Below are positions 30,726-44,699 of a stretch of 64,000 bases of DNA, piece by piece. Every line of letters begins with the position of its first letter. Positions within the stretch are counted from its first letter, which is position 1. This DNA comes from Solen grandis (Eukaryota; Mollusca; Bivalvia; Adapedonta; Solenidae). The position numbers and the translations under genes were made by a program. The notes beneath the pieces are model-generated. The model ran no database searches. It was given only the letters and a program-made list of their open reading frames with translations, and was not told the DNA's origin. Location of the stretch: positions 52,126,174 through 52,190,173 of the forward strand of contig CM037790.1 in the NCBI GenBank assembly GCA_021229015.1, read 5' to 3'.

Positions 30726-31935
30726 TCTTTTCTTCTTCCTAACTAAACGCTTATTTTAATATGTTGCAATAGTCCTAGGACGATGAAATTTTTATGGGTT
30801 ATTAGGCACGTGAGGAAATTTTGATTTCACCCCTACTGCATATATGTAGCCATATCTCAATAAATATCGATTTTTGTAAATATATGTATGAATAAGAATT
30901 ATAGCTGAATAATTGACGTTTCCAAAGATATTTAGTTTATTAAAATTGGTTTACGCAATACAAAGTTATAAGCAAAAACACTAAATGAAATGAAGCTAAT
31001 TTTGCTGATAATATGCTGTTTTCTTGAGGTTTAACAGTCAATATCTCAGAAACGACTGAAGATAAGTCTACACATTATGCGTGTAAAAATGTAGCATGTT
31101 TTAAGAGCTTTCTAACGGTACCAAGTTTATTGAAATTGGACTTCATATAAGAAAGTTACATGGAAAATAAGATATTTCATAATCATGCATCATAAAAATA
31201 TGGAAAAGGTCACGCGCAGGGGTCACCAAGCTTAAATACTTGCGCAACGACTTAAAAAAAAAAAAAAAAAAAAAAAATATATATCAAACTGCAATTGATG
31301 GGCTATATCTTGATTTTGTTTTTTGTTTTTGTCTGTCGAATGTTGACTGGACTGTTTCCAAAATAAGCATTGAAGTTAATACATGTACAACGGCACAAGA
31401 CAAAAATCCGTATTTGCAACACTATGTAGGTAGCGAGCAGTTTGCAAGCCTTGAAAAATTCACACCACATTTTAGACCATCTAAAAACTGCGGCAAAACT
31501 ACGGAAGCCCAAACACGCCAAAATCGCTAAATACGTTTAACTACGTTACAGGTGTCGAAAGGATATAGCACTATACAAGTATTCAATACTTCTTCCTACT
31601 GAGGCTAAAATTAAACAAGGTTACAAGTGAGCTGGAGTAATGAAATTCTATGTGTGATGAAAGTTAGAAACTTACATTTGAACACTGTTTCATTTTTCTT
31701 TCATGTCATATGACATAGTATAAATTTTGTATGTAAACTACATGTGCAAGATATGGGCGGACTTTTATTAAAATTCACAGAATGTGTTCTATTTGTGCCA
31801 TTTTATATAGAAATAGAGGAGATAGAAAGTTGCAATTTGGACAGATTATCTATTATGTTATCTTCTATATATACTATATAAAGCAGATGTTGCAGAAAGT
31901 CCTATCATTCGTTTAAACGAATGACATCTAGTTCT
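30725..31935 (+). mobile_element. HINE-like element, sister of 14301-15300
   Basis: Contains a short poly(A) (31253-31277) and ends gcagaaagtcctat, palindrome tcattcgtttaaacgaatga (31905-31924), catctag. Noncoding. Confidence 0.8.
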
Positions 31936-34165
31936 TCTTCTTATTATTCTTTTTTTCTTCCTCTTATATTTGTGTTAATTTCGATATGTTGCCATTGACT
32001 CAGAACAATGAAAATTTTATGGCATATATTTCAAACCATGAGCTTCCGGATGCAATGAATATCATATTTATATGAAGTCACATAACGTCAGATTTGACGT
32101 CAGGTGAAAAAGTTTGTACGCGGTCTACAGCCATTATTTCTGGACCGATTTTTATCAATATTTCACAGAATGTGTATGTTAGGCTCTAGTTGTGCCTTCC
32201 GGTGTCGGTTTTTCAAAATTCGAAAAGACAATGGTTCTATGGCGAATCCAAGATTCGAACCATTGACGTCAAATTTCAAATGCGTATAAAATCGCTTACA
32301 AATGAGCTAGAAAGATGATATTTGGACAGAATATAAATCTCAAGGGTTACTTTACATCCTTCGAAGATGAACGTCATATAACGTCATATGACGTCATGAG
32401 GTGAAAGATAATTTCTAATATTTACGTGTTAATTTTTATATGTTGTACAAGTCCGAGCATCTTGAAAATTTAATAGCATATGCTTCAGATAGAACTGTTT
32501 GCATTTCAATAATTTTCATTTGATTATGACGTGCTTTGACGTCAAACCTGACGTCGTCTAAAAATGTTTGTACGCGGTCTACAGCCATTATTTCTGGGCC
32601 GATTTTCATCAAAATTTAACAGAATGCGTATGTTAGGCTCTAGTTGTGCCTTCCGTTGTCCGCTTTTCAAAATTCGAAAATGCAATAGTTCTATGGCGAA
32701 TCCAAGATTCGAACCATTGACGTCAAATTTCAAATGCATATAAAATCGCTTACAAATGAGCTAGAAAGATGATATTTGGACAGAATATATATCTCAAGGG
32801 TAACTTTACATTCTCTGAAGATGAACGTCATATGACGTCATATGACGTCATGAGGTGAAAGATAATTTCTAAATTTTATGTGTTAATTTTTATATGTTGT
32901 TTACGTTCGAGCACCTTGAAAATTTAATAGCATATACTTCAGATAGAACTGTTTGCATTTCAATAACTTTCATTTGACTATGACATGTTTTGACGTCAAA
33001 CTTGACGTCGTCTAAAAATGATTGTACGCGGTCTACAGCCATTATTTCTGGGCCGATTTTCATTAAAATTTCACAGAATGTGTATATTAGAGTCTAGTTG
33101 TACATTCTGGTGTCCGTTTTTCCAAATTCGAAAATGCAAAGTTTTATGGCGGACCCAAAATTCGAACCATTGACGTCAAATTTCAAATACGTATAAAATC
33201 GTTTCCAGATGAGTTAGAAATATATTATATTTGGATAGTATATAAGTCTCCAAGAGTGCTTTATATTCTATGAAGATGAACGTCATATGACGTCATATGA
33301 CGTCATAAGGTCAAAAATAATTTCTGATATATACGCGTTAATTTAAATATGTTGTTTACTTCCAGGACCATGGAAATCTAATGGTATGTACATCAATCCA
33401 TGTGCTTTAAAATGCAATGTAATTCATATTAATGTGACGTTATATCGCGTCAGATTTGACGTCAGGACAAAAAGGTTTTACGCGGTGTACAGCCATTATT
33501 TTTGGACCGATTTTCATCAAAATTTCACAGAATGTATATGTAACGCTCTATATGTGTATCCTGGGTCCCTTTTTACAAATTCGAAAAAGCAATGGTTCTA
33601 TGGCGAATCCAAGTTTCGAACCATTGACGTCAAATTTCAAATACATATAAAATCGCTTCCAGATTTAGAAAGTTGATATTTGGACTGAATATTAGTCATT
33701 GAGACTTACTCATTTTCTGTGAGGATTAACGTCATTTGACGTCATAAGGTCAGAAAGAATGTTAATATATCTACGCGTTAATTTCTATATGTTGCAAAGT
33801 TGTAAGGAGCATGAAAAAATTACTTGATACTTAATATTTCATTTCATTGATTTTCTTATGCCTATGACGTCACATGACATCAAACATGACGTTGTCTACA
33901 CAAGCTTTTTACGCGGTCTTCGGCAATTATTACAGGATGAAATTCGAATTGTAATTTGATTTGTAACATAGATTATAAAAATAGTCCAAGTTAAATAAAT
34001 CGATATAAAAAATGATTTTCAGTTACTTTTGCCATATCCTCCAAGTTAAACGGTCATATTTTTCAAAGTTTATTTAAGTTATGGCCATACAAAAGCAAGT
34101 TATAGGCTGGAATTTCATATCCTTTTACTTTTTTAGCTTTTAAGTGTTTGACAAATGTAGCAGAA
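31935..34165 (+). repeat. Four to five TGACGTCA-type units
   Basis: Units near 32130, 32585, 33040 and 33495, the last decaying by ~33900. Contains tgtacgcggtctacagccat in each. A ttttaagtgtttgac region and gcagaaagtcc (34160) close the block without a clear hairpin. Confidence 0.8.
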
Positions 34166-36156
34166 AGTCCTTTATCAAAAAAATTTTTTTTTTTTTTTTT
34201 TCCTTTTGAGGTTCAAATTAAAACAGGTTGACGATGAGCTAGCAGCATAAAATTTTAATAGTATGCACAGTGACTTTGGCGCTTTTGATCGTCATATTTT
34301 TTTTCTTCATGTGACGTCACATGACGTCAGTGCTGAAAAAAGCTACCAAAGCTTGTACGCGCTCTACAGCCGTCATGATTGGACCGATTTACTTGATTTT
34401 TTCACAGAATGTATATATTATGTTCTTGTTGTGCAGGATTATATACGTTCTGCAATATTTGAAAAGATCAAGGATCTATGGCTGAACCAAGTTTCTAACT
34501 TTGGACCAGAAAATGTATTGATGTATTACGAAGCACTCAGATAAGCTAGAAACATGAAATTTGGACAGATTATGTGTCCTATTGATTTCTTTCAGTTCTG
34601 AGAAGATTGACGTCGTGTGACGTAAAATGACGTCATGACGCGTTATCAAATTTTTATCAAAAATATACGGTTTTTTAGCACTGGAAGACAAAGTTTTTGA
34701 CCGATTTGCATAAAATTTCCACTGAAGGTGCAACATAGCCTCTTATTGTCATCAGTCACTTCCGTTCCGGAAAATAGCTAAGGTCAAGGTCACATGTCAA
34801 TTATCGGTTTTTTCTTCGGCCTTAAATATCTCAAAAACGAAAAATATTTTATCGAGACACTATGCGTATAATTTGTAGTGCTTTGAAATGCCTTTCAAAT
34901 GATATTTAGTTTTTGAAGATCGGGGTTGAATCAGTTGAGTTATTGCAGAAAAACAAAAATGCTGCAACCCTAAGCGCACTTAACTACTTATATCTCGATA
35001 ATTATTGATTTTTGTTAATTAGAGTATGAATATAATTTGTAGATCAATTCCCGGCCGTTCTTTTGGTGTTTAAATTTTTAAAGATTGACCTCATATTCAT
35101 TAAGTTATAAAGGAAAAACAAAACGATATGAACATATTTATCCCCGATTTTTGCCGTATGCTCAAGGTTTAAACGCCCGTAGCTACAAAGTGTTTAGAGA
35201 TACATACAATTATGAAGCGAGGGAATTGTGGGAAATGAAAAGACCTTTCTAACGGTACCTAGCTTTTTAAAATTGGACTTAATATAAGGAAGTTACATGG
35301 AAACTAAGAATGCAGTAAAACCGTTCTTTCATGCACTCCCGCAGTAAGTCCCGATCACTTGATTCCTTTTTTCGAAGAAACTAATGATTTTTTAAAAATA
35401 ACATACAATTTTTTTTTATTTTTTTTGCATGATGTAATGTGGTTCTAAGGATATGCAGATTTTAATGATCGGACCATAAATTATAAAGTTATTTGTCGAA
35501 AGGCAATAATAGACATGAACATCTTTTTGCCGATTTTTGCCGTTTTCTTTAAAAATAACTTTCTATATCTCAGAGCCCGTAATAGAAAAGCTGAAACATG
35601 AAACACGTGAAATGTTGGAAATTTAAAGGCCTTTCTAATGGTACCTTGCGTTTGAAAATTGGACATCGGATATTCTATAAGGAAGTTAGATGAGAAATAA
35701 GAATTCATTTAAACCGTTCTTTCATGCATTTCTGCAGTTAATCCCTATCATTTGATTGTTTTTTTCTAAGAAACTATTAATTTTTGAAAATAACATAAAG
35801 AACAGTATTATTAGCGTGATGCAATGCGGTTCTAATGGTATGCAGATTTTAATGATCGGACCATTAATTATAAAGTTATTTGTCGAAGGGCAATAATAGA
35901 CATGAACATCGTTTTGCCGATTTTTTGCCGTTTCTTTGAAAAATAACTTTCTATATCTCAGAACACGTAACAGAGAAGTTGAAACATGAAACAAGTGAAA
36001 TGTTGGAAATATAAAGGCCTTTCTTTTTTAAAATTGGACATCATATAAGGAAGTTAGATGAGTAATAAAAATTAATTTATACCGTTCTTTCATGCACTTC
36101 TCCAATTAGTCCTAATCACTTGATTGCTTTTTCTAAGAAACAATTAATTCTAAGCT
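34166..36156 (+). mobile_element. Repeat element, first copy of duplicated block
   Basis: Starts after (t)n, with one TGACGTCA unit (34310-34640), the cttccgttccggaaaa/aaggtcaaggtca block (34757-34795) and three internal ~400-bp near-repeats containing gtcgaaaggcaataatagac (35495, 35883). Sister copy at 37650-39530. Noncoding. Confidence 0.75.
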
Positions 36157-36946
36157 CACCTGAGCACATGTGCTAAAGATGAGCTATAAGAATCGATGAA
36201 TGTCCATTGTCCGTCCGTCTGTCCGTCAATCCGCCGTCCGTCCGTCGTCCACAATTAGTTTGTTTGCACTCTAGCATCTTCATTTCTTAAGTAATCAACT
36301 TCAAACTTTATAACAATGTTTATTACCATAAAATCTAAGTCAAGTCCGATTATGGCTGATATCGGCCTATTAGGTCAGGAGTTATGCCCCTTTTAATATT
36401 GAAAAAAGCTAGATTTCACATTGCCATTGTCACTTTGCACTCTACATCTTCATTTCTTAAGCAATCATCTTCAAACTCTATGACAATGTTTATAGCCATA
36501 TTCTTTTGGCCAAGTTCGATTATGGCTGATATATGTCAATTAGGTCAGGAGTTATGCCCCTTTTTGATATATAAAAATGTAATATTTCACTTTATTTCAC
36601 TATTTGCACTCTAGACATCTTCATTTCTGAAATAATGATCTTCAATCTTTAGAACAATGTATATAGCCATATTCTTTCTGCCAAGTTCGATAATGGCTGA
36701 TCTGCCAATTAGGTCAGGAGTTATGCCCCTTTTGATGTTTAAATTTGTGTGTTTTAAGCCATATTTTTTGAGTCAGTTTGACTTCAAATTTCGACAACAG
36801 GTTCTCTTTAGTTCGTGGAATTATAATAATCTGATGGATTATGTTTTCAGCACAACTATGCTATAATTTAATAACTTTTACAGGCAATGATAACAGTTTT
36901 TCTCAGGTGAGGTCTTTAGGGCCACCTTGGTCCTCTTGTTGAAAAT
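36157..36946 (-). mobile_element. Inverted relative of the element in the viral gene
   Basis: Begins agctcacctgagcacatgtg and ends agggccaccttggtcctctt, the inverse order of the ends at 8996-10250. Interior: cgtccgtccgtc tract, then three ~130-bp near-repeats with ggtcaggagttatgcccctt (36374, 36543, 36713). Confidence 0.8.
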
Positions 36947-37640
36947 ATCATAAAGAACAATTTTTTTTATCATGATGCAGTGCAGTGTATTAGTTATTTG
37001 TCGAATGGTAGTAGTTGACATGAATATCTTTTTGCCGATTTTTGCCTTTTGGGGGGGGAGGAATAACTTTATTTATCGCCAAAACAGATAGGTTTAAACC
37101 TAAAGTAAGTACATGTTTAAATCAGAAGACCTTTCTAACCATACTGAGTTTTTAAAATCGGACATCATAGTTGCATGAAAGTAAGAATTTTGGGGAAAAA
37201 AAATCCTTGTGCTTCTGCAGTTGATCCCAGTTGATATTTCGTAGCAAAGGAATCTTGTATACCTTTTTAACATGTTAAAAGGACTAGTGATACTTCATTC
37301 CCTTGCAGAACACGAAGATTGAATATTATTGTAGTTATCTTAAAGATGGTTCTGGAAAAAAAATAGCATTATGAAATTTTAACTGAAAACAAAGCCACAT
37401 ATTCCCTTTTGAATGCAATGACTTTAAAATTTTAATTATGTTATATGACATCACAGATTTCTTCTGTTTTTAATTTATGTTTGCACTCTACAGCTGTCAA
37501 TTCGGGACGGATTTCCTTCAATTTTTAAAGATGGTGTATTTCAGAAAAAAAATAAGTATGATCAGGTTTGACATGGTTTGAAGTGCAGAAAGCCCTTTCT
37601 TTTGTCCAGAACAAAGGAGTCTAGTTATTATTATTATTCT
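36947..37640 (+). mobile_element. Right part of repeat element with hairpin end
   Basis: Noncoding; ends gcagaaagccctttcttttg, cagaacaaaggagtctag (37584-37624), then (tta)n. Sister of 41262-41990. Confidence 0.75.
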
Positions 37641-38826
37641 ACTTTTTTCTTCCTTTGGGTTCAAATTAAAACAGGTTGCCGATGAGCTAGCCGCATGAAA
37701 TTTTTTAAAAGTATGCACAGTGACTTTGGCGCTTTTCATCGTCATATTTTTTTTCTTCATGTGACGTCACATGACATCAGGGCTGAAAAAGCTACAAAAG
37801 CTTGTACACGCTCTACAGCCGTCATGATTGAACCGATTCACGTGATTTTTTCACAGAATGTATATATTATGTTTTGTTGTGCAGGATTATATACGTTTGC
37901 AATATTTGAAAAGATCAAGGATCTATGGTGAACCAAGTTTCGAACTTTGGACCAGAAAATGTATTGAAGTATAACGAAGCATCAGATAAGCTGAGAAACA
38001 TGAAATTTGGACAGAATATGTGTCCTACTAATTTCTTTCAGTTCTAAGAAGATTGACGTCGTATGACGTAAAATGACGTCATGGACGCGTTATCAAATTT
38101 TTTTATCAAAAATATACGGTTTTTTAGCACTGGAAGACAAAGTTTTGACGATTTGCATAAAATTTTACTGAAGGTGCAACATAGCCTCTTATTGTCATCA
38201 GTCACTTTCTTTTCCGGAAAAATAGCTAAGGTCAAGGTCACATGTCAATTATCGGTTTTTTCTTTGGCTTTAAATATCTCAAAAACGAAAAATATTTTAT
38301 CGAGACACTTGCGTATAATTTATGTACTTTGAAATGCCTTTCAGACGATATATAGTTTTTGAAGACCGGGGTTGAATCGTTGAGTTATAGCAGAAAACAA
38401 AAATGCTGCAACCCTAGCGCACTTAACTACTTATATTCGTAATTATTGATTTTTGTTAATAAGAGTATGAATATAATTTGTAGATCAATGCCCGGCCGTT
38501 CTTTTGGTGTTTAAATTTTAAAAATTGACCTAATATTCATTAAGTTTATAAGGAAAAAACAAAACGATATGAACATATTTATCCCCGATTTTTGCGTTGC
38601 TCAAGGTTTAACCGCCCGTATCTACAAATTGTTTAAATATAATCAATTAGAAGCGAGTGAATTGTGGGAAATCAAAAGACCTTTCAACGGTACCTAGCTT
38701 TTTAATATTGGACGTAAAAATAAGGAAATTGATGAAAAATAAAATTCGAAAAAGTTCTTTATGCACTCCCGCCGTAAGTCCCGATCACTTGATTCCTTTT
38801 TTAAAATAACATGTAGAACATTTCAT

Positions 38827-38862
<36 letters not shown>

Positions 38863-39531
38863 ATGTTGCGGTTCAAGGATATGCGATTTTAATATGGGCC
38901 ATAAATTATAAAGTTATTTGTCGAAAGGCAATAATAGACATAACTCTTTTTCGACTTTTGCCGTTTTCGTGAGAAATAATTTCTATATCTCAAAACCGTA
39001 ATAAAAAGTTAAAAATGAAAACGTGAAATGTTGGAAATTTAAAGGCCTTTCTAATGGTACCTAGCTTTTAAAATTGGACATCGGCATCTTAAGGAAAGTT
39101 AGATAAGAAAGAAGAAGTCATTTAAACCGTTTTTAAATGATTTTTGCACTTAGTCCCCAATTTGATTGTTTTTTTCTAAGAAAATATTAATTTTTGAAAA
39201 TAACATAAAGAAAGTATTTTAGCGTGAGCATGGGGTTCTAATGGATGCAGATTTTAATGATCGGACCATTATTATAAAGTTATTTGTCGAAGGGCAATAA
39301 TGACATGAACATCGTTTTGCCGTTTTTTTTGCCGTTTCTTGAAAATAACTTTCTATACCAGAAAACGTAACAAAAAAATTGAAACATGAAACAAGTGAAA
39401 TGTTGGAATATAAAGGCCTTTTCTTTTTTAAAATTGGACACCATATAAGGAAGTTATGAGAAATAAAAAATTAATTTAAACCGTTCTTTCATGCACTTCT
39501 GCAATTAGTCCTAATCACTTGATTGCTTTTT
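37640..39531 (+). mobile_element. Second copy of the 34166-36156 block
   Basis: Same order of phrases as 34166-36156 but with many single-base deletions and a long poly(T) (38830-38859). Noncoding. The pattern of losses may be consensus error. Confidence 0.75.
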
Positions 39532-40200
39532 AGCTCACCTAGCACCAGTGCTCAAGGTGGCTTTTTGACGCCTTCGTCCGGCGCCCGTCGTCGTGCGTCG
39601 CCCGTCGTGCGCGTCCGTCGTCAACAATTTGCTTTAAACGAATCTCCCCAAAACGTGGACAGAATTTAATGAAATTGGGGAATGTTTCTTTGGGTAGGCT
39701 CTACAACAGTGCTAAAATAAGTTGATCCATGTGAACTTGGTTGCCATGGCAACAAAAAGAAAAAAAATAAAAAAAATTTAAATCATCTTCTTCAAAACTA
39801 CTGGCCAATTTTAAAATAAATTGGCACAGTGTTCCTTGGGTCAACCTCTTCCAAAGTTCTTAATTTTTGATCCGTAAAAAACATTGCCGCCAGGGGGGGG
39901 GTTATTTCCTTTTATGTATATAGGGAAAACTTTAATCAAAATCTCCTCTGAACCACGCACAGAATTTGATTAAAATTGGCGGAATGGTCCTTGGGTCAAC
40001 CTTCACAAATGTTCCCAAAATAAACTTGACCATATAAAACTCTGGTTGCCATGGCAACAAAAAGAAAAAATAATGAAATTTTAAAAATACTTCTTCAAAT
40101 TTACTGGCCAGATTTTTTAAAATAAATTGGTACGATGTTCCTTTGGTCAACCTTTTATCTCGGTGGCGATAGGGCCATCAGAGCCTTTGTTCTAAGAAAA
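39532..40200 (-). mobile_element. Relative of the ctcacctgag-type element
   Basis: Starts agctcacctagcaccagtgc, has cgtcgtgcgtcgcccgtc repeats and three near-repeats with ggttgccatggcaacaaaa, ends gatagggccatcagagcctt. Absent from the first copy of the block, so a later insertion. A degraded copy is at about 54430-55620. Confidence 0.7.
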
Positions 40201-40206
40201 AATAAT

Positions 40207-41262
40207 TCTAACTCACCCGAGCACATGTGCTCAAGATGAGCTAAAGAATCGATGAATGTCCATTGTCCCTCCGTCCGTCGTCAATCCGCCGTCCGTCCGT
40301 CTCCACAATTTTTTGTTTGCACTCTAGCATCTTTTTTCTTAATAATAAACTTCAAACTTTATAAACAATGTTTATTACCTAAAATTTGGCCAAGCGTTAT
40401 GGTGATTATCGGCCTATTAGGTCAAGAGTTATGCCCCTTTTAATATTAAAAAAGCTAATTTCACTTGGCATCGTCACTTTGCACTCTAACATCTTTTTCT
40501 TAAGCAATCATCTTAAAACTTTATGCAATGTTTATTATTATCCTCTCACGGCCAACTTTGATTACGGCTTATTTACTTCTTAGGTCAGGGTTATGCCCCT
40601 TTTAATATTAAAAAAAGCCAATTTTCCCTTTTTTTGCACTCTACTCTTCATTTCTTAAGCAATCATCTTCAAACTTTATGACAAAAGTCTATTACCATAA
40701 AAACTCGGACAATTTCGATTATGGCTGAACGGACCAAAAGGCATGGTTTATGCTCCTTTAAATATTAAAAAATGCAAATTCTTAGTTTGTTTGCACTGTA
40801 GCATTTCATTTCTTAAGAATATCTTCAAACTCTATGACAATGTTTTTTAGCCATATTTTTTGGCCAAGTTCGATTATGGTGTATTTGTCAATTAGGTCAG
40901 GATTATGCCCCTTTTGATAATAAAAATGTAAAATTTCACTTTATTTCACCTTAGCATTTTCTTTTTTGAAAAAAATGATCTTCAATCTTTGAAAATGTAT
41001 ATAGCCATATTCTTTCTGCAAGTTCGATAATGGCTGATTGCCAATTAGGTAGGAGTTATGCCCCTTTTGATGTTTAAATTTGGTGTTTCAACCATCTTTT
41101 TGATCAAAATTTTACTTCAAATTTCGACAACATCTTTTTACTTCGTGGAATTATAAATAATTGATGGATTATGTCTTCAGTACAACATGCAAAAATTTAT
41201 AATTCTACAGGAAAGAAACAGTTTCTCGGTGAAGTCTTTGGGCCACCTTGGCCCTCTTGTTG
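40207..41262 (-). mobile_element. Sister copy of 36157-36946
   Basis: Starts actcacccgagcacatgtgc, ends gggccaccttggccctcttg; internal near-repeats with ttatgcccctttt as in the sister, but one or two units more. Confidence 0.75.
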
Positions 41263-41990
41263 AAAATATCATAAAGAAAATATTTTTTCATGATGCAGTG
41301 CGGTTCTAAGCTATGCAATCTTAATAATGTGTCCATTAATTATTAAGTTATTTGTCGAATGGTAGTAGTTGACATGGATATCTTTTTGCCGATTTTTGCC
41401 TTTTTGTGGGGAGGATAACTTTATACATCGAAAAAAACAGATAGGTTTAAACCTAAAGTAAGTACATGTTTGAATTCAGAAGACCTTTCTAACAATACCT
41501 GGGTTTTAAATCGGACATCATATTGCATGAAAGTAAGAATTTCTGGAAAAAAAAGAAAAAAAAATCCTTGTGCTTCTGCAGTTGATCCTAGTTGATATTT
41601 CGTAGAAAAGGAAGTCTTGTATCCATTTTTTCAGCATGTTAAGAGGACTAGTGATACTTCATCCCTTGCAGAACACGAAGATTGAATTTATTGTAATTAT
41701 CTTAAATATGGTTCTGGAAAATTAGCATTATGAAAATTTAAACTGAAAACAAAGCCACATATTCCCTTTTGAATGCAATGACTTTAAATTTTAAATTATG
41801 TTATCCGACATCACAGATTTCCTCTGCTATTCATTATGTTTGCACTCTACAGCTGTCAATTCGGGAAGGATTTCCTTCATTTTTTAAAGATGTGTATTGC
41901 AGAAAATAAAATAAGTATGATCAGGTTTGACATGGTGTGAAGTGCAGAAAGCCCTTTCTTTTTCCAGAACAAAAGAAGTCTAGTTATTAT
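41263..41990 (+). mobile_element. Sister of 36947-37640 with hairpin end
   Basis: Ends gcagaaagccctttcttttt, ccagaacaaaagaagtctag (41944-41982), then (tta)n. Noncoding. Confidence 0.7.
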
Positions 41991-43192
41991 TATTATTATT
42001 CTACTTTTTTTCCTTTTGAGGTTCAAATTAGAACAGGTTACCAACAAGGCAGCAGCATGAAATTTTAACAGTATGCACAGTGACTTGGCGCTTTTGATTG
42101 CAGAATTTTTTCTTCATGTGATTCACTGACCTCAGGGTGAAAAAGCTACAAAGCTTGTACGCGCTCTACAGCCGTCATTTCTAAACCAATTGATTTGGTT
42201 TTTTTTCACAGAATGTATGATTGGGACTTTGTTGTGCAGGATTATATACATTTTGCAACATTCCAAAAGACCAAGGATCTATGGCTGAACCAAGTTTCGA
42301 ACTTTGGACCTGAAAATTTATTTAAGTATTACGAACACTCAGATAAGCTAGAAACTTTTAATCCAAAATGTAGGGTTTTTTAGCACTACATGCCTTAACT
42401 TTTGACCGATTTGCATAAATTTTCATGAATGTGCAACATAGCATTCATTTACTTCAGTCACTTCCGTTTCCGGAAAATCGTGAAGGTCAAGGTCATATGT
42501 CAGTTGTTGGTGTTTTTATTCGGCAAGTTGTATCTCAAAAATGAAAAAAGATTACCTAGACACTGTGGATAAAATCTGTAGTGATTTGAAAGATCTTTCA
42601 GGTGATATTTAGTTTTTGAAGATCGGGGTTGAATTGGGTGAGTTATGACAGAGAGGCGAAAAGTGTACTTTTAACGAAAATTGAAAACGCTGTAGTTTCA
42701 TGAACTTTGAGTCAAAAAATCATGAATTTCTTCAGGATTAACACACTGAAAAGTGAAGTGATGTATACTGCAAGGAATACTTGTTTGGTCACGTGATTAT
42801 AACGTCAATCATATTTAAGCAGAAACTATTAAAAAAATTCGTATAAAATCGCAAGTTGATGTTTGAAGTTGAAATTTGCACGAATGCCGTAGCCTACAAT
42901 GTGCAAAAAGTCCTGAAAATTCAAGTGATTCCGTCAACAAACATGGCAGATATTCATGTTTTTTCGGATAAGGGTTGTATACGAAAATCTAGCAATTTGA
43001 AGTAAGAGAAGGAGGCGGTTATTGGGTTGGTTACCCTGTATCCGGACGTTCCTACGCAGGAAAGAGTGCCCGTGTTGAAAGGTGAATTGCGAATGCGTAT
43101 TTAAGAGAATGAGGTGCATTTAGAATGCAATGGTGTACACCAGGACCGATAAGCATATTGCCTTTGTTATAACGGTTTCTTCAAACTTTATT
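41990..43192 (+). mobile_element. Third related repeat element
   Basis: Starts like 34200 and 37650 (gaggttcaaatta...acaggtt). It has the cttccgtttccggaaaa/aaggtcaaggtca block (42462-42496), then sequence shared with 14001-14300. The rest (42800-43190) is noncoding with no feature seen. Confidence 0.65.
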
Positions 43193-44699
43193 AGGGCTTT
43201 CTGCCTCAAGCAGAAAGTCATATTGGGTTTGTACTGTTTTTTTATTCTTCTTCTTCTTCTTCTTCTTATTCTTTTTTCTTCTCTTATATTTGTGTTAATT
43301 TCGAGGTTTTTGCCATTAACTCAGAACGATGAAAATTTTATGGCATATATTTCAAACCATGAGCTTTCGGATGCAATGAATTTTATATTCATATGACGTC
43401 ACATAACGTCAGATTTGACGTCAGGTGAAAAAGTTTGTACGCGGTCTACAGCCATTATTTCTGGACTGAATTTCATCAAAATTGCACAGAATGTGGTATG
43501 TTAGGCTCTAGTTGTGCATCCCTGTGTCGATTTTCCAATTCGAAAAGGCAAATGTTTTATGACGAATCCAAGATTCGAACTAATGACGTCAAATTTCAAA
43601 TGCTGATATTTAGACTGAATATAAGTCTGTAGGTTTTCTTTATATTCTGAAAGATGAACGCCATATGACGTCACATGACGTCATAATGCAAATAAAACTT
43701 GTATAAAAACTTAACGGTTTTTAAGCCCTGTAGGCTTTATTTTTTGTATGGTTTGCTTGAAATTTTGTCTGAAGATGCAGTATTAGATTCTATGGAGCCA
43801 TGTCACTTCCGTTTCCGGAAAATCCCAAAGGTCAAGGTCATATATCAATTATCGGCTTTTTCTCGGCCTTAAATATCTCGAAAACGGTAAATATTCTATC
43901 GAGACACTATGCGTATAATTTGTAGTGCTTGGAAAGATCTATCAGAAGATATTTAGTTTTTGATGATCGGGGTTGAATCGGTTGAGTTATGGCGGAAAAA
44001 TGAAAATTTGGTAACCCCCAGTGTGTTTAACAGTTTATATCTCGAAAACCTTTGATTTTTGAAAATATGATGATGAATATCATTTGTAGAGCAATGTTTG
44101 ACCATTCTTTTGATGCTTAAAGTTTAATGATTGGCCAAAGATTTATGGAGTTATGGGAAAAAAACGAAATTCGTGCATATAGCTTTGGTGATTTTTTCAT
44201 TCTTCAGGAGGTTTAAAAGTTGTATCTCAAAAGTATTAAAAATATTCCTAAACATAAAGCATGTTAAATTAGAGAATTTTCAGACAATTATATTTGGTAC
44301 CTTAAGTTTGAAATTGATCAAAGTATAAGGAAGTTACATCCAAAATAAGAATTTAAACATGTAGAATTTCAGCGATTCTGCCGTGTTGTCAAAGTTTTAC
44401 GGCTAATATCTTAAAACTCTTCGAAATAAGGGCTCACATTAAGCAAGTGAGATGTAGACAATTTTAAGACGATTACTTTGGTACTTAGAGTTTAAAATTG
44501 ATTTAAGTATAAGGAAGTAACATCAAAAATAGGAATTTTAAACCCTATTGTAGAATATTCGAAAAATATCCTACTTTCGCTTTCACCTTAATTGAAGCAT
44601 TTTCGGAAAATATAAGTTCACAGATATGTATTATCATATAAATTGCAAAATAAACTTTTTACTAATATCATATTGATATTACTAGCTAAACAAGTGATG
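43193..44699 (+). mobile_element. Sister of 26711-28142 lacking the SINE
   Basis: Opens with agggctttctgcctcaagca hairpin, (ttc)n, then matches 26690-28150. At 44691 the SINE family 1 target is empty (aaacaagtgatgac). Noncoding. Confidence 0.8.
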
